From contig NC_090437.1 in the NCBI RefSeq assembly GCF_031143425.1, positions 846,809,978-846,873,977 on the forward strand: 64,000 nt of DNA. Reading direction: 5' to 3'. Within the stretch, counting starts at the first letter, position 1. Each line of letters starts with the position of its first letter. The DNA is from Pleurodeles waltl. Its lineage: Eukaryota > Chordata > Amphibia > Caudata > Salamandridae. The notes beneath the pieces are model-generated. The model was not told the DNA's origin, made no database searches, and saw only the letters and a program-made list of their open reading frames with translations. This document shows, piece by piece, positions 42,007 through 53,878 of this stretch. Position numbers and translations under genes: made by a program.

Positions 42007-42014
42007 TATAAATA
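42007..42014 (+). promoter_or_regulatory. TATA-like motif of the LTR-like element, beside DIRS end
   Basis: TATAAATA begins four bases from the DIRS right end. It corresponds to TATAAAA at 18913 in the uninterrupted copy (context AAAGGCAC..GGGTATAAAACAGGG). The DIRS element therefore separated this motif from its natural upstream sequence. Confidence 0.45.
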
Positions 42015-42839
42015 CTGGACCTCTGACCCCCACAAAGTTAGAAACCTTCTGAACTGAGGATATTCTGCCAGGAAGAAGAGCTGGATGCGGTAAAATGTGC
42101 TGCTTGCTGCTTCTGCACTGAGACTGACAGGATTGGATTTTGCTTTCTTCAAACTGCTTCCAAAGGTTTCCCAAAGGCTTGGACTGAGCTTGCCTCCTGT
42201 TAAGTAGTCTAAGGGACATCAAACACTTCATCTGCCAGGACCTGGGTTCTCTTGCTGAGAGTCCTGACATGCCATGTGGTGCCAAATCCAGTCCCTGGAC
42301 CCTTGGGAGCGAGTTAAGGTGTAACCAAGAAGAAACAAGAAAATCGACTTCAGAGAGATTTTAGAACTAGAGCCGCTGTTCAATCCCCGCTGCTGCCTGC
42401 ACTGAAGCTGTGGTCCTCACTGAGTGCAACAACTGCAACTGAGGCTGCAGGTCCAACACCTCCGAAGTTCGGCCACATTGTGAGTCCGAGTACTGTGTCA
42501 CCGACGTCCGTGACACCAGACTCCCCTGCAGCACCTGTCACCCTGTGGTGTGATTGCAACACCACAAAGTCGACGTCTTGCATCTTGTCTGTTTCTTCAT
42601 TGCTGGCTATTTTTCTAAACTGGTGTGGAGTACTTTTGTGATGTTTTCATTGTGTGTGTGTGTGTGTGTACAAATACTTTACACATTGCCTCTGAGATAA
42701 GCCTCAATATTCCTGTCAAGCTATTAAGGGGGTGAGCAGGAGTTATCCTAACTGTGTGACTCCCTTACCCTGACTAGAGTGAGGGTTCTTACTTGGACAG
42801 GGTGCAAACCACTGCCAACTAAAGACCCCATTTCTATAA

Positions 42840-43630
42840 TTTCCCTAGGCACCATCTGAGTTGGAGACCAAAATCTAGAACTAACCACGTTGGAAAAAAT
42901 GTCAGTGTTCAGTGGAAAAATGCAATACATCCATGTTTAGTTTTGAGAAGTTTCCTGTTGCAGGCACTAGGTTTACCCACACAAGTGAGATACCATTTTT
43001 ATTGGCAGACTTAAGTAAGTGCCAAATGGAAGGATGATTGTGGCTCCCCACAGATTCCAGAACTTTCCATCACAGAAATGTGAGGAAAATGTGTTTTTTT
43101 AAGTCAAAGTTTTGGGTTTGAAAGGCATTCTGGGTAAAAACGTTGCGAAGAGACCAACATAAGTAAGCCCACCCTGAATACCCCTAGCTGTCTAGTTTTC
43201 AAAAATGTCCAGGTTGATTACAGGTCCCTGAGTGCCACACTGGAAAAGGGTCAGTTTTCTGTGGGAAAACGTGACGCTTCCCATGCTGAATTTCACTGCA
43301 TTTCTGCATTTCAAATGTAAGCCAGTGCATAGGAAAGATACTCCCTAATCATACACTAGTACAGTTATCCACAAATTCAGAGATGTATAAATAACCACTA
43401 CTCCTGAACTCCATATTTTGTGTCCTCTTCAGAAATACACAGGTTTTCTTGATACCCATTTTGCTATTTGAATTGGTCTATACTAAGTACTCAATGAAAA
43501 ACCACTGTACAGTGCAGCTTAGTTGTTGGCTTTGGGTACCTTGAGTTCTTGGACAAAACTACAAACCCTACTTATCCCTGCAACCAAAAGGGTCTAGCGG
43601 ACGTAATGGTATATTACTTTTGTAAGTTAG
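42840..43630 (+). repeat. Satellite-element segment between insertions
   Basis: It continues directly from 34966. It includes a satellite unit (about 42970-43200: TACCATTTTTATTGGCAGAC, CCAGAACTTTCC, GTCAAAGTTTTGGGTTTG) and the AAAACCCACTG / CTTTGGGTACCT block also found at 61040-61090. No coding. Confidence 0.75.
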
Positions 43631-46600
43631 TGTAGGACGCTGGCTCTGTATGTACTATATCAAAATGAGATATAGAGTGCACAGAGTCCAGGTGTTCCCC
43701 AAGAGGCTTGACAGAGGCAATAACAGATAATACTAATGCTCTATTTGTGGTAGTGTGGTCGAGCAGTTAGGCTTATCAGAGGGTAGTGTTAAGCATTTGT
43801 TGTACATACACAAGCAATAAGTGAAAACACACACTCAATGACTTAACTCCAGACAAATAGGTTTTTATATAGAACAATATACTTTTGCTAATTTATTTTT
43901 AGAACCGCAGGATTCAGATTGCAGGTAAGTACATTAAATGAAAGGTACTTTGCATAGTAATTGTAAGGAAATGTCTCCTTGGCATGGTTACCCCCTGACT
44001 TTTTGCCTTTGCTGATGCCAAGTTATGATTTGAAAGTGTGCTGAGGCCTGCTAACCAGGCCCCAGCACCAGTGTTCTTTCTCTAAACTGTACCTTTGTCT
44101 CCACAATTGGCACAACCCTGGCACCCAGATAAGTCCCTTGTAACTGGTACCCCTGGTACCAAGGGCCCTGATGCCAGGGAAGGTCTCTAAGGGCTGCAGC
44201 ATGTCTTATGCCACCCTGGGGACCCCTCACTCAGCACATGCACACTGCTTGCCAGCTTGTGTGTGCTGGTGGGGAGAAAATAACTAAGTCGACATGGCAC
44301 TCCCCTCAGGGTGCCATGCCAACCTCACACTGCCTATGGCATAGATAAGTCACCCCTCTAGCAGGCCTTACAGCCCAAAGGCAGGGTGCACTATACCACA
44401 GGTGAGGGCATAGGTGCATGAGCACTATGCCCCTACAGTGTCTAAGCAAAACCTTAGACATTGTAAGTGCAGGGTAGCCATAAGAGTATATGGTCTGGGA
44501 GTCTGTCATACACGAACTCCACAGCACCATAATGGCTACACTGAAAACTGGGAAGTTTGGTATCAAACTTCTCAGCACAATAAATGCACACTGATGCCAG
44601 TGTACATATTATTGTGAAATACACCCAGAGGGCATCTTAGAGATGCCCCCTGAAAACATACCCGACTTCCAGTGTGGGCTGACTAGTTTTACCAGCCTGC
44701 CACACACCAGACATGTTGCTGCCCACATGGGGAGAGTACCTTTGTCACTCTGTGGCCAGGAACAAAGCCTGTACTGGGTGGAGGTGCTTCTCACCTCCCC
44801 CTGCAGGAAATGTAACACCTGGCGGTGAGCCTCAAAGGCTCACCCCCTTTGTTACAGCGCCACAGGGCATCCCAGCTAGTGGAGATGCCCGCCCCTCCGG
44901 CCACTGCCCCCACTTTTGGCAGCAAGGCCGGAGGAGATAATGAGAAAAACAAGGAGGAGTCACTGGCCAGTCAGGACAACCCCTAAGGTGCCCTGAGCTG
45001 AGGTGACTGACTTTTAGAAATCCTCCATCTTGCAAATAGAGGATTCCACCAATAGGATTATGGATGTGACCCCCTCCCCACCGGGAGGAGGCACAAAGAG
45101 GGTGTAGCCACCCTCAGGGCTAGTAGCCATTGGCTACTAACCTCCCATACCTAAACACACCCCTAAATTGAGTATTTAGGGGCTCCCAGAACCGAGGAAG
45201 ATAGATTCCTGCAACCTGAAGATGAAGAAGGACTGCTGATCTGAAGCCCTGCAGAGAAGACGGAGACACCAACTGCTTTGGCCCCAGCCCTACCGGCCTG
45301 TTTCCCCACTTCGAGAAAAACTGCAACAGCGACGCGTCCCCCTTCGAGAAAAACTGCAACAGCGACGCGTCCCCCAGGGTCCAGCGACCTCTGAAGCCTC
45401 AGAGGACTACCCTGCATCTAAAAGGACCAAGAAGCTCCCAAGGACAGCGGTCCTGTTCACCAAGACTTGAACTTTGCAACAAAGAAGCAACTTTTTCCTC
45501 CGGAAGAGTGAGACTTTCCACTCTGCACCCGACGCCCCCGGCTCGACCTGCGGAAAACTAACTCTACAGGGAGGACTCCCCAGCGACTGTGAGCCTGTGA
45601 GTAGCCAGAGTTGACCCCCCTGAGCCCCCACAGCGACGCCTGCAGAGGGAATCCAGAGGCTCCCCCTGACCGGGACTGCTTGCTTTAAAGAACCCGACGC
45701 CTGGGAAACACACTGCACCCGCAGCCCCCAGGACCTGAAGGATCCAAACTCCATTGCAGGAGCGACCCCCAGGCGACCCTCTTCCTAGCCCAGGTGATGG
45801 CTACCCCGAGGAGCCCCCCCCTTAACTGCCTACATCGCTGAAGAGACCCCCGGGTCTCCCCATTGAATCCTATCACAAACCTGACGCCTGTTTGCACTCT
45901 GCCACCGGCCGCCCCTGTGCCGCTGAGGGTGTACTTTCTGTGCCTGCTTGTGTGTCCCCCGGTGCCCTAAAAACCCCCCTGGTCCGAAGTCGCGGGTACT
46001 TACCTGCTGGCAGACTGGAACCGGGGCACCCCTATTTCTATTGAAGCCTATGTGTTTTGGGCACCACTTTGACCTCTGCACCTGACCGGCCCTGAGCTGC
46101 TGGTGTGGTAACTTTGGGGTTGCCTTGAACCCCCAATGGTGGGCTACCTTGGACCCGACTTTCAACCCTGTAAGTGCTTTACTTACCTGTGAATCTAACA
46201 AATACTTACCTCCCCCAGGAACTGTTGATTTTTGCACTGTCCATTTTTAAAATAGCTTATTGCCATTTTTGCCAAAACTGTACATGCTATTGTGATGATT
46301 CAAAGTTTCTAAGATACCTGAGTGAAATACCTTTCATTTAAAGTATTGTTTGTAAATCTTGAACCTGTGGTTCTTAAAATAAACTAAGAAAATATATTTG
46401 TTCTATATAAAAACCTATTGGCCTGTAATTGTCTTTGAGTGTGTGTTCCTAATTTATTGCCTGTGTGTGTACAACAAATGCTTAACATTACCCTCTGATA
46501 AGCCTACTGCTCGACCACACTACCACAAAATAGAGCATTAGAATTATCTCTTTTTGCCACTATCTTACCTCTAAGGGGAACCCTTGGGCTCTGTGCATGC

Positions 46601-48342
46601 TATTTCTTACTTTGAAATAGTACATACAGAGCCAACTTCCTACAGTAATACTTAGAAATTGAGCCAAAACCGTAATGTACACAGTTTTTCATAAAATGGC
46701 AATAAGCTATTTTAAAAGTGGACACTGTGCAATTTTCAACAGTTCCTGGGGGAGGTAAGTACAGTTTAGTTATTACGGTAAGCAAAGGTCTTACAAGTTC
46801 AGTCTCCAGGGCATAGGTAGCCCACTGATGGGGGTTCAAGTCAACCCGAAACACCCAGCACCAGCAACACGGGCCGGTCAGGCGCAGAGGTCAAAGAGGA
46901 GCCAAAATAACATGGGCACCTATTGAGACAGGGAGTGCACCGGTTCTGGTTTGCTGGCAGGTAAGTATCTGTGTCCTCAGAGGGCAGGCCAGAGGTGTTT
47001 GGAGGTGTACTGGAGGGGCACCAAGTAGGCACAAAAAAAAACACACCCTCAGTGGCAAGGGGGCAGCTGTGTGCAGTGTGCCAACAATCTCAATAGATTT
47101 CAATGGAGGGACCAGGGGGTCACTCAGACGCTGAAGGCAGGGCACAGGGGGGCTTTCTCTGGCCAGCCACCAACTGGGCAAGGGTGAGGGCTGCATGCTG
47201 GTTGTTGCTGCACCGGTGGTCAGTTTCTCATGGGCCTGGGGGCTGCGGGTGCAGTGCTTCTCCAGGCATCGGATATCTTCATCCCGGACAGTAGCGGTCA
47301 GGGTGGTCCTCAGAATTCCCTCTGTAGGCATTGTCGTGGGGGTGGAGAAAGGTCATCCCAGGGTGGACACGTCGTCGGAATTGCCTGGGGGTCCTCTCGG
47401 GATAGTTAGTTCCTCTGGACACAGGCCGGGGGCATCAGGTGCAGTGTGTTGGGGACTCATGCTTCTGCAGGGAGGTGGGTGTCCCTTTAAAGATGGTTTC
47501 TTCTTTCTTGGTTGGACAGGTCCGCTGTCCACGGGAGTTCTTGATCCTTCTTAGGTGCAGGGCAGTCCTCTGAGTCGGCAGAGATCGCTGGGCCCGCAAG
47601 ATGCGTTGCTGGTGCAGGTTCTCTGAAGTAGGAGCCAGTAGGGCTGGGGCCAAAGCAGTTATCGTCCTCTTTCCTCTCTGCTGGGTTTTTCAGCTAGATG
47701 GATGGAGGATTTCTTAAGAAGGGGGTCACTTCAGCTCTGGTCACCATAGGAGTGAACCTGGCTGAGGAGGTGACTTCTCCTTATTTTTGTCATTATCCTT
47801 TTGGACTTGCCGCCAAAAGTGGGGGCTCGTCCAGGAGGCGGGTATCTCCACTGGCTGCAGTGGCCTGAGGGCATTGTAACACCAGGCCTGAACCTTTGAG
47901 GCTCACCGCCAGGTGTTACAGTTCCTGCAGGAGGGAGGTGTGAAGCACCTCCACACAGTGCAGGCTTTGTTTCTGGCCCCAGAGAGCACAAAGGCTCTCA
48001 CCCCAGGGGGTCAGACACTAGTCTCTCAGTGGCAGGTTGGCACAGACCAGTCAGTCCTGCAGTGAAGGACTGTGTAAAATACAGGGGGCATCTCTAAGGT
48101 GCCCTCTGTGTGCATTTTGTAATAAATCCGACCCTGGCATCAGTGTGAGTTTATTATTCTGAGAAGTTTAATACCAGACATCCCAGTATTCAGTGTAGCC
48201 ATTTTGGAACTGTAGAGTTTGTTTTGACAAACTCCCAGACCATATACTTAATAATATGGCCACACAGTACTTACAATGTCTAAGAATGGACTTAGACAAT
48301 GTAGGGGCATATTGCTCATGCAGCTATGCCCTCACCTGTGGT
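43631..48342 (-). mobile_element. LTR-like element family 2, outer copy, 3' truncated
   Basis: The plus strand begins TGTAGGACGCTGGCTCTGTA at 43631 and runs to 43961. It resumes at 46650 after the nested copy and is recognisable to about 48342, where it stops inside the block CACCTGTGGTA. This is the inverse of the nested copy: 46650-48342 matches the reverse complement of about 44400-46300. It lacks one end (the part equivalent to 43962-44390), so it is truncated. Minus orientation is inferred from the inner copy. No coding. Confidence 0.8.
43962..46644 (+). mobile_element. LTR-like element family 2, complete nested copy, GTAAT
   Basis: It starts TGTAAGGAAATGTC and ends CAACTTCCTACA, so it has TG...CA tips, and spans 2683 bp. 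GTAAT flanks both sides (43957-43961 and 46645-46649), a perfect 5-bp target duplication. It inserted into a copy of its own family in the opposite orientation, leaving about 1.7 kb of matching sequence as an inverted repeat (44400-46300 against 46650-48342). AATAAA at about 46377 supports plus orientation. Without coding frames, it is a solo LTR or a large non-autonomous LTR-type element. Confidence 0.88.
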
Positions 48343-48837
48343 ATTGCTTTTATGGATTCACACTGGTTTTCACCACAAACTGGATGTTGGTTGAAAGCAC
48401 AAAAATAGAGAAAATGGGCTACCTCTTAGAATAATGCCAAAACTGTGGTACAAAATTATTATTTTTTATTCAGCTTTGCATATTCCTGAAAGCTGGGAAG
48501 ATTGTGACTTTTGTACAGCAAACCGTTTGTGGATGCAATTTTTAGGGAAAAACACACTTTTATCTGGAACACTTTTTCACTATTTTTCTCAAGAAATTCA
48601 CAATTCTTTTTTTTTTTGTGCCTATTTTCTTGGTCCCCTTCAGATGAATCCACGAACCCTGGCTACCTTTAGAATTCCCAGGTGGTTGGGAGGGAGGGGG
48701 GAAGGATGCAAATTTGGCATGCATACCTTATGTGGGTAAACAAATTATGGAGCCCTAAGCCTGAACTGCCTCAAATAGCCAGAAAAAGGCTCAGACACTT
48801 TGGGAGGTAGGGGGAGGCCCAGCAGCTAAGGGGTTAA
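48343..48837 (+). repeat. Satellite-element 3' segment ending at TTAA
   Basis: It matches 55850-56330 and 61490-61620: TTGAAAGCACAAAAATAG, TTCCTGAAAGCTG, GAATCCAC.AACCCTGG and GGAGGCCCAGCAGCTAAGGGG. It ends at TTAA (48834-48837), after which no repeat match is seen. This is consistent with the transposon boundary. Confidence 0.75.
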
Positions 48838-51800
48838 GACCTCGTCTAAAAACACATTTGAACTACTAGTGTCTAAACTAATGTAAATAAAAAACTAAAT
48901 CTATGGAAGCAGAGGTAAACTGTTAGTATTAGAGCTTAAGGGCGATAACTTATGAATCCTGTAAATTGTAAATGTTCAGTGGTGCCCTCAGCTGTTACTT
49001 TTTTTGTACATCTTTCAAGAGTTTAATCATCTCTGCTGAAGTGTCAGGTAAGATCATTAACACTAAGACTAGGGTCTATCACTCAATGAAATGCGTGTTC
49101 CGTTTCAGAAGATGTGGTGCTTTTGCTGATGCATCTGTGTTGGTTTGTCAAAGTGCAGGGAGAGAACTTTCCAATTAATATAGCGCATTATTTATCTTCT
49201 CCTGGCACGTTTGTTTATTTCTAAAGGGTAGCTCGCATCAGTTCAAACGGAAGTTTCTTGCCAATTATAAATGGAACACTACATTTACATTAGTAACAAC
49301 ATATGGATGCAATCTACATACGACCTCACTGTAGTTGTTAAAGCTAAGCATCGAGTGAAAATATTTTCTGAAACTTAAATAAATAAAAACAACTTTAAAT
49401 TTCATACACAACTAACTGAACTCTAAATTAAGAGTCATGCAGCTGTCTGAAAAACGTAGAAGCCTAAAAGGCATTTTTAAGTTCACAAAAAGGTTTGAAG
49501 CTGTCTTGTTTCTGGGTCATGGGGTATTCGTGACATTTACCCTTTTAACTATAGATGCGCTACCAATCACATTACTTACAGTAGGCTACTTCAAAACAAG
49601 ATACCCTATCCGCATTCCACCACGCATTATAAATAGGTTGGATTTACTCGCGAGTTGTGCTCGATTATGATGCAAATGAGACTCCATGGGAAGTCTTCTT
49701 AAGTCAGTTAAATAACGCTTTAGAAGTGACCTTTCCCTACACGAATCAAATCCACGATTCTACTAAAGCTTACTGAACAGCGCGACAGCTTAAAATATCT
49801 ATCTCTGATATTAACGTTCAAAGTTTTACCACTGATACCATGCTTCCTTTTACGATAATTGCACTTGCTTTGTGGAAATGTGATTTTTTTTTAGAAAATT
49901 CAAGTTCATTTAAGTAAGAACTTTGTACTTAAGCGTAAACCTTTATAAAAACGTGCTACTTTATTAATGTAACAGGTGATTCAAACCATAACAATAGTAC
50001 TGCTGAATACGAGGGGAAAATGTAAGGAGCAATGGTACTGGTGAGCAAGAGGGGCGTGTACAAATTAGAGTAGACCCGCATATGCTTTCTATTGAGTTTT
50101 TTAGGTAACATCAAGACCGACATTCTGCTGACGACTTGCCTGTTACACTTTTTTTGAAAACCTACTATATTTTAAACTACTCTTAAAACGATTTGGCGTT
50201 CAACAGGTTTAGTAACAGCATGTGGATTACTTAGCAAAAATATGTCTGTCTAAACTGGGCAGAATAGGTTCAGTCTACACTGTACAGAGGAAGCAAAATG
50301 CAATGCTGAAACGAGTATCAATATAAGTCGCATTCACAAAGAAATTCCGAGTATGCAGACGAATAGAATGGAAAAAAGCAACAAAAGGCAAAAGAACATC
50401 CTCCAGACAACGGACATACAGTAATATAGTGTGGCACTAAAAAAGGCATACAAAAAAACTTCCAACTGCAGAACAAAACATTGGCACGACACCCACCAAA
50501 AGTACAACACATTGAAAGCACACAAAACAAAGAAGATAGGTAGGCAAAAGTCCCTAATAAGGAAGTATGAACCTAATCACCAAATGGGAATAAACAATGC
50601 ACAACCCAAGTATGCAATGCATGGAAGCAGTGGATAAACTGAAACACCGGTAAACATGTGACCAGCATTGGCAAGCCTATCATTGTTGAAACCAGTGCTG
50701 CGATACAAGCACCACTAAGAGTTGACAGGGCACCATTACATCGGCTGTTGTACTGTATTGCTCTGGCTGTTGCCTTAGATTTTTTTGCATTGTGTGCCAC
50801 AGCTGCAGACGGCTTTACAATGCAATGTGAACACGGGGTCTATGGAATTCCTGGGTTAATTATGTGACTGAATCTGCCAACAGTGTCTGTACAAATGTGC
50901 TGCCGAAAGTGCGGAGCTTAAGGCAGCGGAGGGGTTTGTTCAGCTTTAAATGTCAGCTCTTCGTGCCATACATATTTAAAGTGACTTAATCAAAGCTGTC
51001 AGCATCAAAATCTGAAAAGAGGCGATTTAACACTACCAGCCGCCTTTTTATGTGACGGAAAGTCTAAGCACAACTTGGTTTAATTCCTGTTTGAAATGAT
51101 TCACTTATACGCTGAATAGGCACGTTCGGAAAAATATCACGCCATGGGACTGGTTCACAAAGTCAAATTTAAAATTTTGTGTTAAGTTTTCTATTCATTT
51201 GGTATTTACTGACTGCAAGTTTAACTGTGTTAACCGTCATTTTACGATTGCGGAGATTCCGCACATAAAAATTTAGGAGATGCATATATTTTAATGTATA
51301 GAGTCTCTGCAGTCATAAAATTCCTAATATCACAATTAAACTCGTAGTTCTTAATTACCAAACAAACACAAGTAAAGCTACACAGCTGTGTAAGTTTACC
51401 TTTCAGAATTAGGCCCTAGGCGTTAAAACACAAAATACAGTGATACAAATATTTCCCCGAACATACGATTTCTACGACAAACGTACGAATAGAAATTATT
51501 GGCACCGCTCCTATTTGATGCTCGGAAACCATGGGTTTCTGCGGAGAGTGTTGCAATGCCATTTATTACTCCCATATTATTTAGTCGATTTATTTATTCA
51601 CTGTTGTAGTCGAACCACTGTTTTCCAAACGGCACACTTCCTTTTTCACTCACAAAAAATGCTCCGTTCAAAAGTGTTTCGGAAACATTTCATTGGGTGA
51701 ATCCTCTCAGAACCTTGCAGACTATCCCTAACTCCTTTGCCATTGTGGCCAGCTGTAGGTCCATTGTGTGTAAAAATGCACAAATAATCACAGAACTTGC

Positions 51801-51980
51801 CAAACGTTTGACTAGGAGGATTCCACAGACCTCCCTGTCCACGCCCCTCCAGATCCTTTCAAGTTTTTGCCATCGTTAATGAGATGGTATGCTTCACAAC
51901 ACTCTATTTCCCAACAATCAGCAGCAGCTTCTTCTCGAGGGCGGAGGAGCATTGCCCTCCGCCCGATGCGAGGCACGCAG
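48838..51980. other. Low-repeat DNA, no gene recognised
   Basis: This is the least repetitive part of the window. Short open stretches (for example 49437-49670 plus, 50318-50530 minus, 51440-51700 plus) have no recognisable motif, no splice context I can support and ordinary length for chance. Confidence 0.5.
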
Positions 51981-51983
51981 GAA

Positions 51984-52028
51984 AAAAATAAAATGACAAT
52001 GAAAAGATTTCATTGTCATTTTATTTTT
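51984..52028. repeat. Perfect 21-bp hairpin
   Basis: Bases 51984-52004 are the exact reverse complement of 52008-52028, with a 3-base loop. The arm contains AATAAAATGACAATGAAA. A CCTCCGCCC block precedes it. Confidence 0.85.
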
Positions 52029-52258
52029 ACCAGCGCAGTGCCAGCCCATAGCCCAGAGACATGGTGGGCATGTCCTTTGATGCCAGTTGGCCGCAGAGGA
52101 CAGAAGGAGGACTGAATGGATGCTCCAAAGGGTGCTTGTCACGTTGGCCAGCTGCTTTGCGCCGGCCAAAGTGATGTGCAGTTTGAAGCTCTCCACTCAG
52201 CTGTCTTAAGACAGGCCTCCAGGGCCCGAAGGAACGTACAGCCAGCCCGATCCATCCT

Positions 52259-52309
52259 ATCCAGGCACTTCTCTCATGCTGCTTAACAGCATGAGAGCAG
52301 TGTCTGGAT
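52259..52309. repeat. Imperfect 23-bp hairpin
   Basis: ATCCAGGCACTTCTCTCATGCTG at 52259-52281 pairs with 52287-52309 with two mismatches and a 5-base loop. Confidence 0.8.
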
Positions 52310-52454
52310 TGGTCAGGGGAACTCTTCCTCTATCGCACAGCAGCAGAACATGAGGAGGATGTGCAGCCTGTGGCTAAGTGCCGTTTTATTTTATTTCAAA
52401 TGTGTAATGCATGTAAGCGTAGTGGTTGTGTTTTATATTTTAGTTAGTAGCATG

Positions 52455-52560
52455 TTTTTATGTGGGCTTCTGGAGGGAGGGGGTATTTTATTTTGAGCTT
52501 TTGGAGGAAGGGGTGGTTTACTTTGGGGTTCTGGAGGGAGGGAGTGTTTTTTTTTTTAGG
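52455..52560 (+). repeat. Short tandem repeat, ~34-bp unit
   Basis: Three degenerate copies of GGGCTTCTGGAGGGAGGGGG followed by a T-rich segment. No further meaning seen. Confidence 0.6.
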
Positions 52561-53332
52561 TAGTGGGGGGTACTTCACTCACCCCACCACTTTCAAAGAG
52601 TATCAGCCGCCCCTGTCAACAATGTTACTTAAAAGATGGTGTTGTGTAGAAAAAAAACCCCTCCCCTCATGGTGAAACCAAGAACAAGCCACTAAAGTGT
52701 TGCTGAGGGATGAGGAGCAACATTCTGGGGTTGACGCAGGGAGAACAGTTTCCCTGCTTGCATCAGGGCTACGCCAATGCTGATCAGTAAACTCCTTAAA
52801 AGATCACACTTGTTTCAATCACACAAAGATTTACTTTAATTAACGAATCAAAAGGCATCAGCACACTTGTACAGAAAGAAGAGTTATATAAGAAGGAAGA
52901 ATGTTATCAACAGCAGTGGTGGCCAGTAACTTTACAAGGGAGGGGGACGGATGGCCACACTTGCACACAGAGACATTCACACACCCATGCATCCAGACAC
53001 ACTCATTCACATCACTCACTCACAAATACACAAATTCATACATACATGCACAAGAGCATCAAACATGAAAAAACTCATAAAACCTACTCTCTTTGTAGAG
53101 AGGGAAGCTTTGGATGTCCCAGGAGGGTTGGGATTGCTGCCTTCCCTCCCTGGCTGATGTTAGGGAAGGCGATCTCCCTCATCATGAGGGGGAGGGCCTC
53201 AAGGAACATCTGCCAGGTTGAGGAGGTCACATCCAGAGGGCTGTGAAATCCTCAGCCTGGCAAAGTTCAGCTCAAGCAACCATGAGCATGCACATTTAGT
53301 ACATGTCTAGCTCTCTGCTGGTTGGCCCAAAC
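52561..53332. other. Unassigned DNA with CA-rich simple sequence
   Basis: It contains a degenerate ACAC/CATTCACA-type simple-sequence stretch at 52960-53050. The rest is not recognised. Confidence 0.45.
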
Positions 53333-53385
53333 AAGAAGAGTGTCTGTCAGACTGACCAGTGCTCAGCCTGACAGACACTCTTCTT
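53333..53385. repeat. Perfect 18-bp-armed palindrome
   Basis: AAGAAGAGTGTCTGTCAG (53333-53350) pairs exactly with 53368-53385 across a 17-base loop. Weaker pairing (GCCCAAA / TTGGGC-like) extends outward. It could be a small MITE, but no duplication was identified. Confidence 0.8.
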
Positions 53386-53878
53386 CCTGGGCAAAAAAGG
53401 TGAGGGAGAGCAGTCCCTGAACCCATGTGAATGGGCAACGGCTGATCAAAAGCAAAACCATAAGAGTAACCGTTTTCATAACCCTGGCACACACACAAAA
53501 TCCAAGGTTCAATAAAAGAAAACACAGGGGCATGGTGGGCAATTACAATATCCAACAAGAACAGAGGACTGGCCTATTCTGAGTATAAACAGCTCTGCAC
53601 TTCCTGTTAAGCAAATGGCAATCTTCCTGACAACTCAAACAATGATGTCCACTATAAAGTGCAAGCTTTTAAAAAGTGGCAGGTAAACTGTCAGACAAAT
53701 GCAAGCCATATGTGCAGAGGAAATTTATGTCACCACATATGCCCTGACAGTGTGATAATGTTTTCTGGCATTTTTTTAGTTAGTTTTACCTTTACTTTGT
53801 TGCATTTATTTCAGGCCAGGCTTACCATTAGTTTGAGTCTAACAAACGTACATGGTTACCACAGGGTCTGACGTTTGT
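53386..53878. other. No recognisable feature
   Basis: No coding or repeat signal recognised on either strand up to the TTAA at 53879. Confidence 0.45.

Larger units (their letters stand above)
34967..42839 (+). mobile_element. LTR-like element split by DIRS, TTTCC duplication
   Basis: This is the same family as 17893-19984. It starts TGTTGTAGGG, contains the shared CTTTACCACTGCTGATCAGTG block and ends AAAGACCCCATTTCTATAA. TTTCC flanks both sides (34962-34966 and 42840-42844), and removing the element restores the satellite-unit sequence CTAGGTTTCCCTAGGCACC. Without the DIRS insertion it is about 1.83 kb. No coding frame of its own. Confidence 0.85.
34360..48837 (+). mobile_element. Satellite-bearing element with nested insertions
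   Basis: Non-nested parts are 34360-34966, 42840-43630 and 48343-48837. They line up with 59270-61640 and 54320-56330: the same ordered blocks ACATTTTTGAAAACTAGACA, TCCAGAACTTTC, TTTGAGGTTTGCAAGG, AGCTGAGCTAGAG..AAATCCA and GAGGCCCAGCAGCTAAGGGG. The right end reads CAGCTAAGGGGTTAA, placing TTAA (the piggyBac target) at 48834-48837. The left boundary is uncertain. It contains the LTR-like/DIRS nest (34967-42839) and the LTR-like pair (43631-48342). Confidence 0.65.

Noticed and set aside
49437..49670. 77-codon frame in the low-repeat interval considered as a host exon
   Set aside because: No domain, no convincing splice sites and ordinary chance length.
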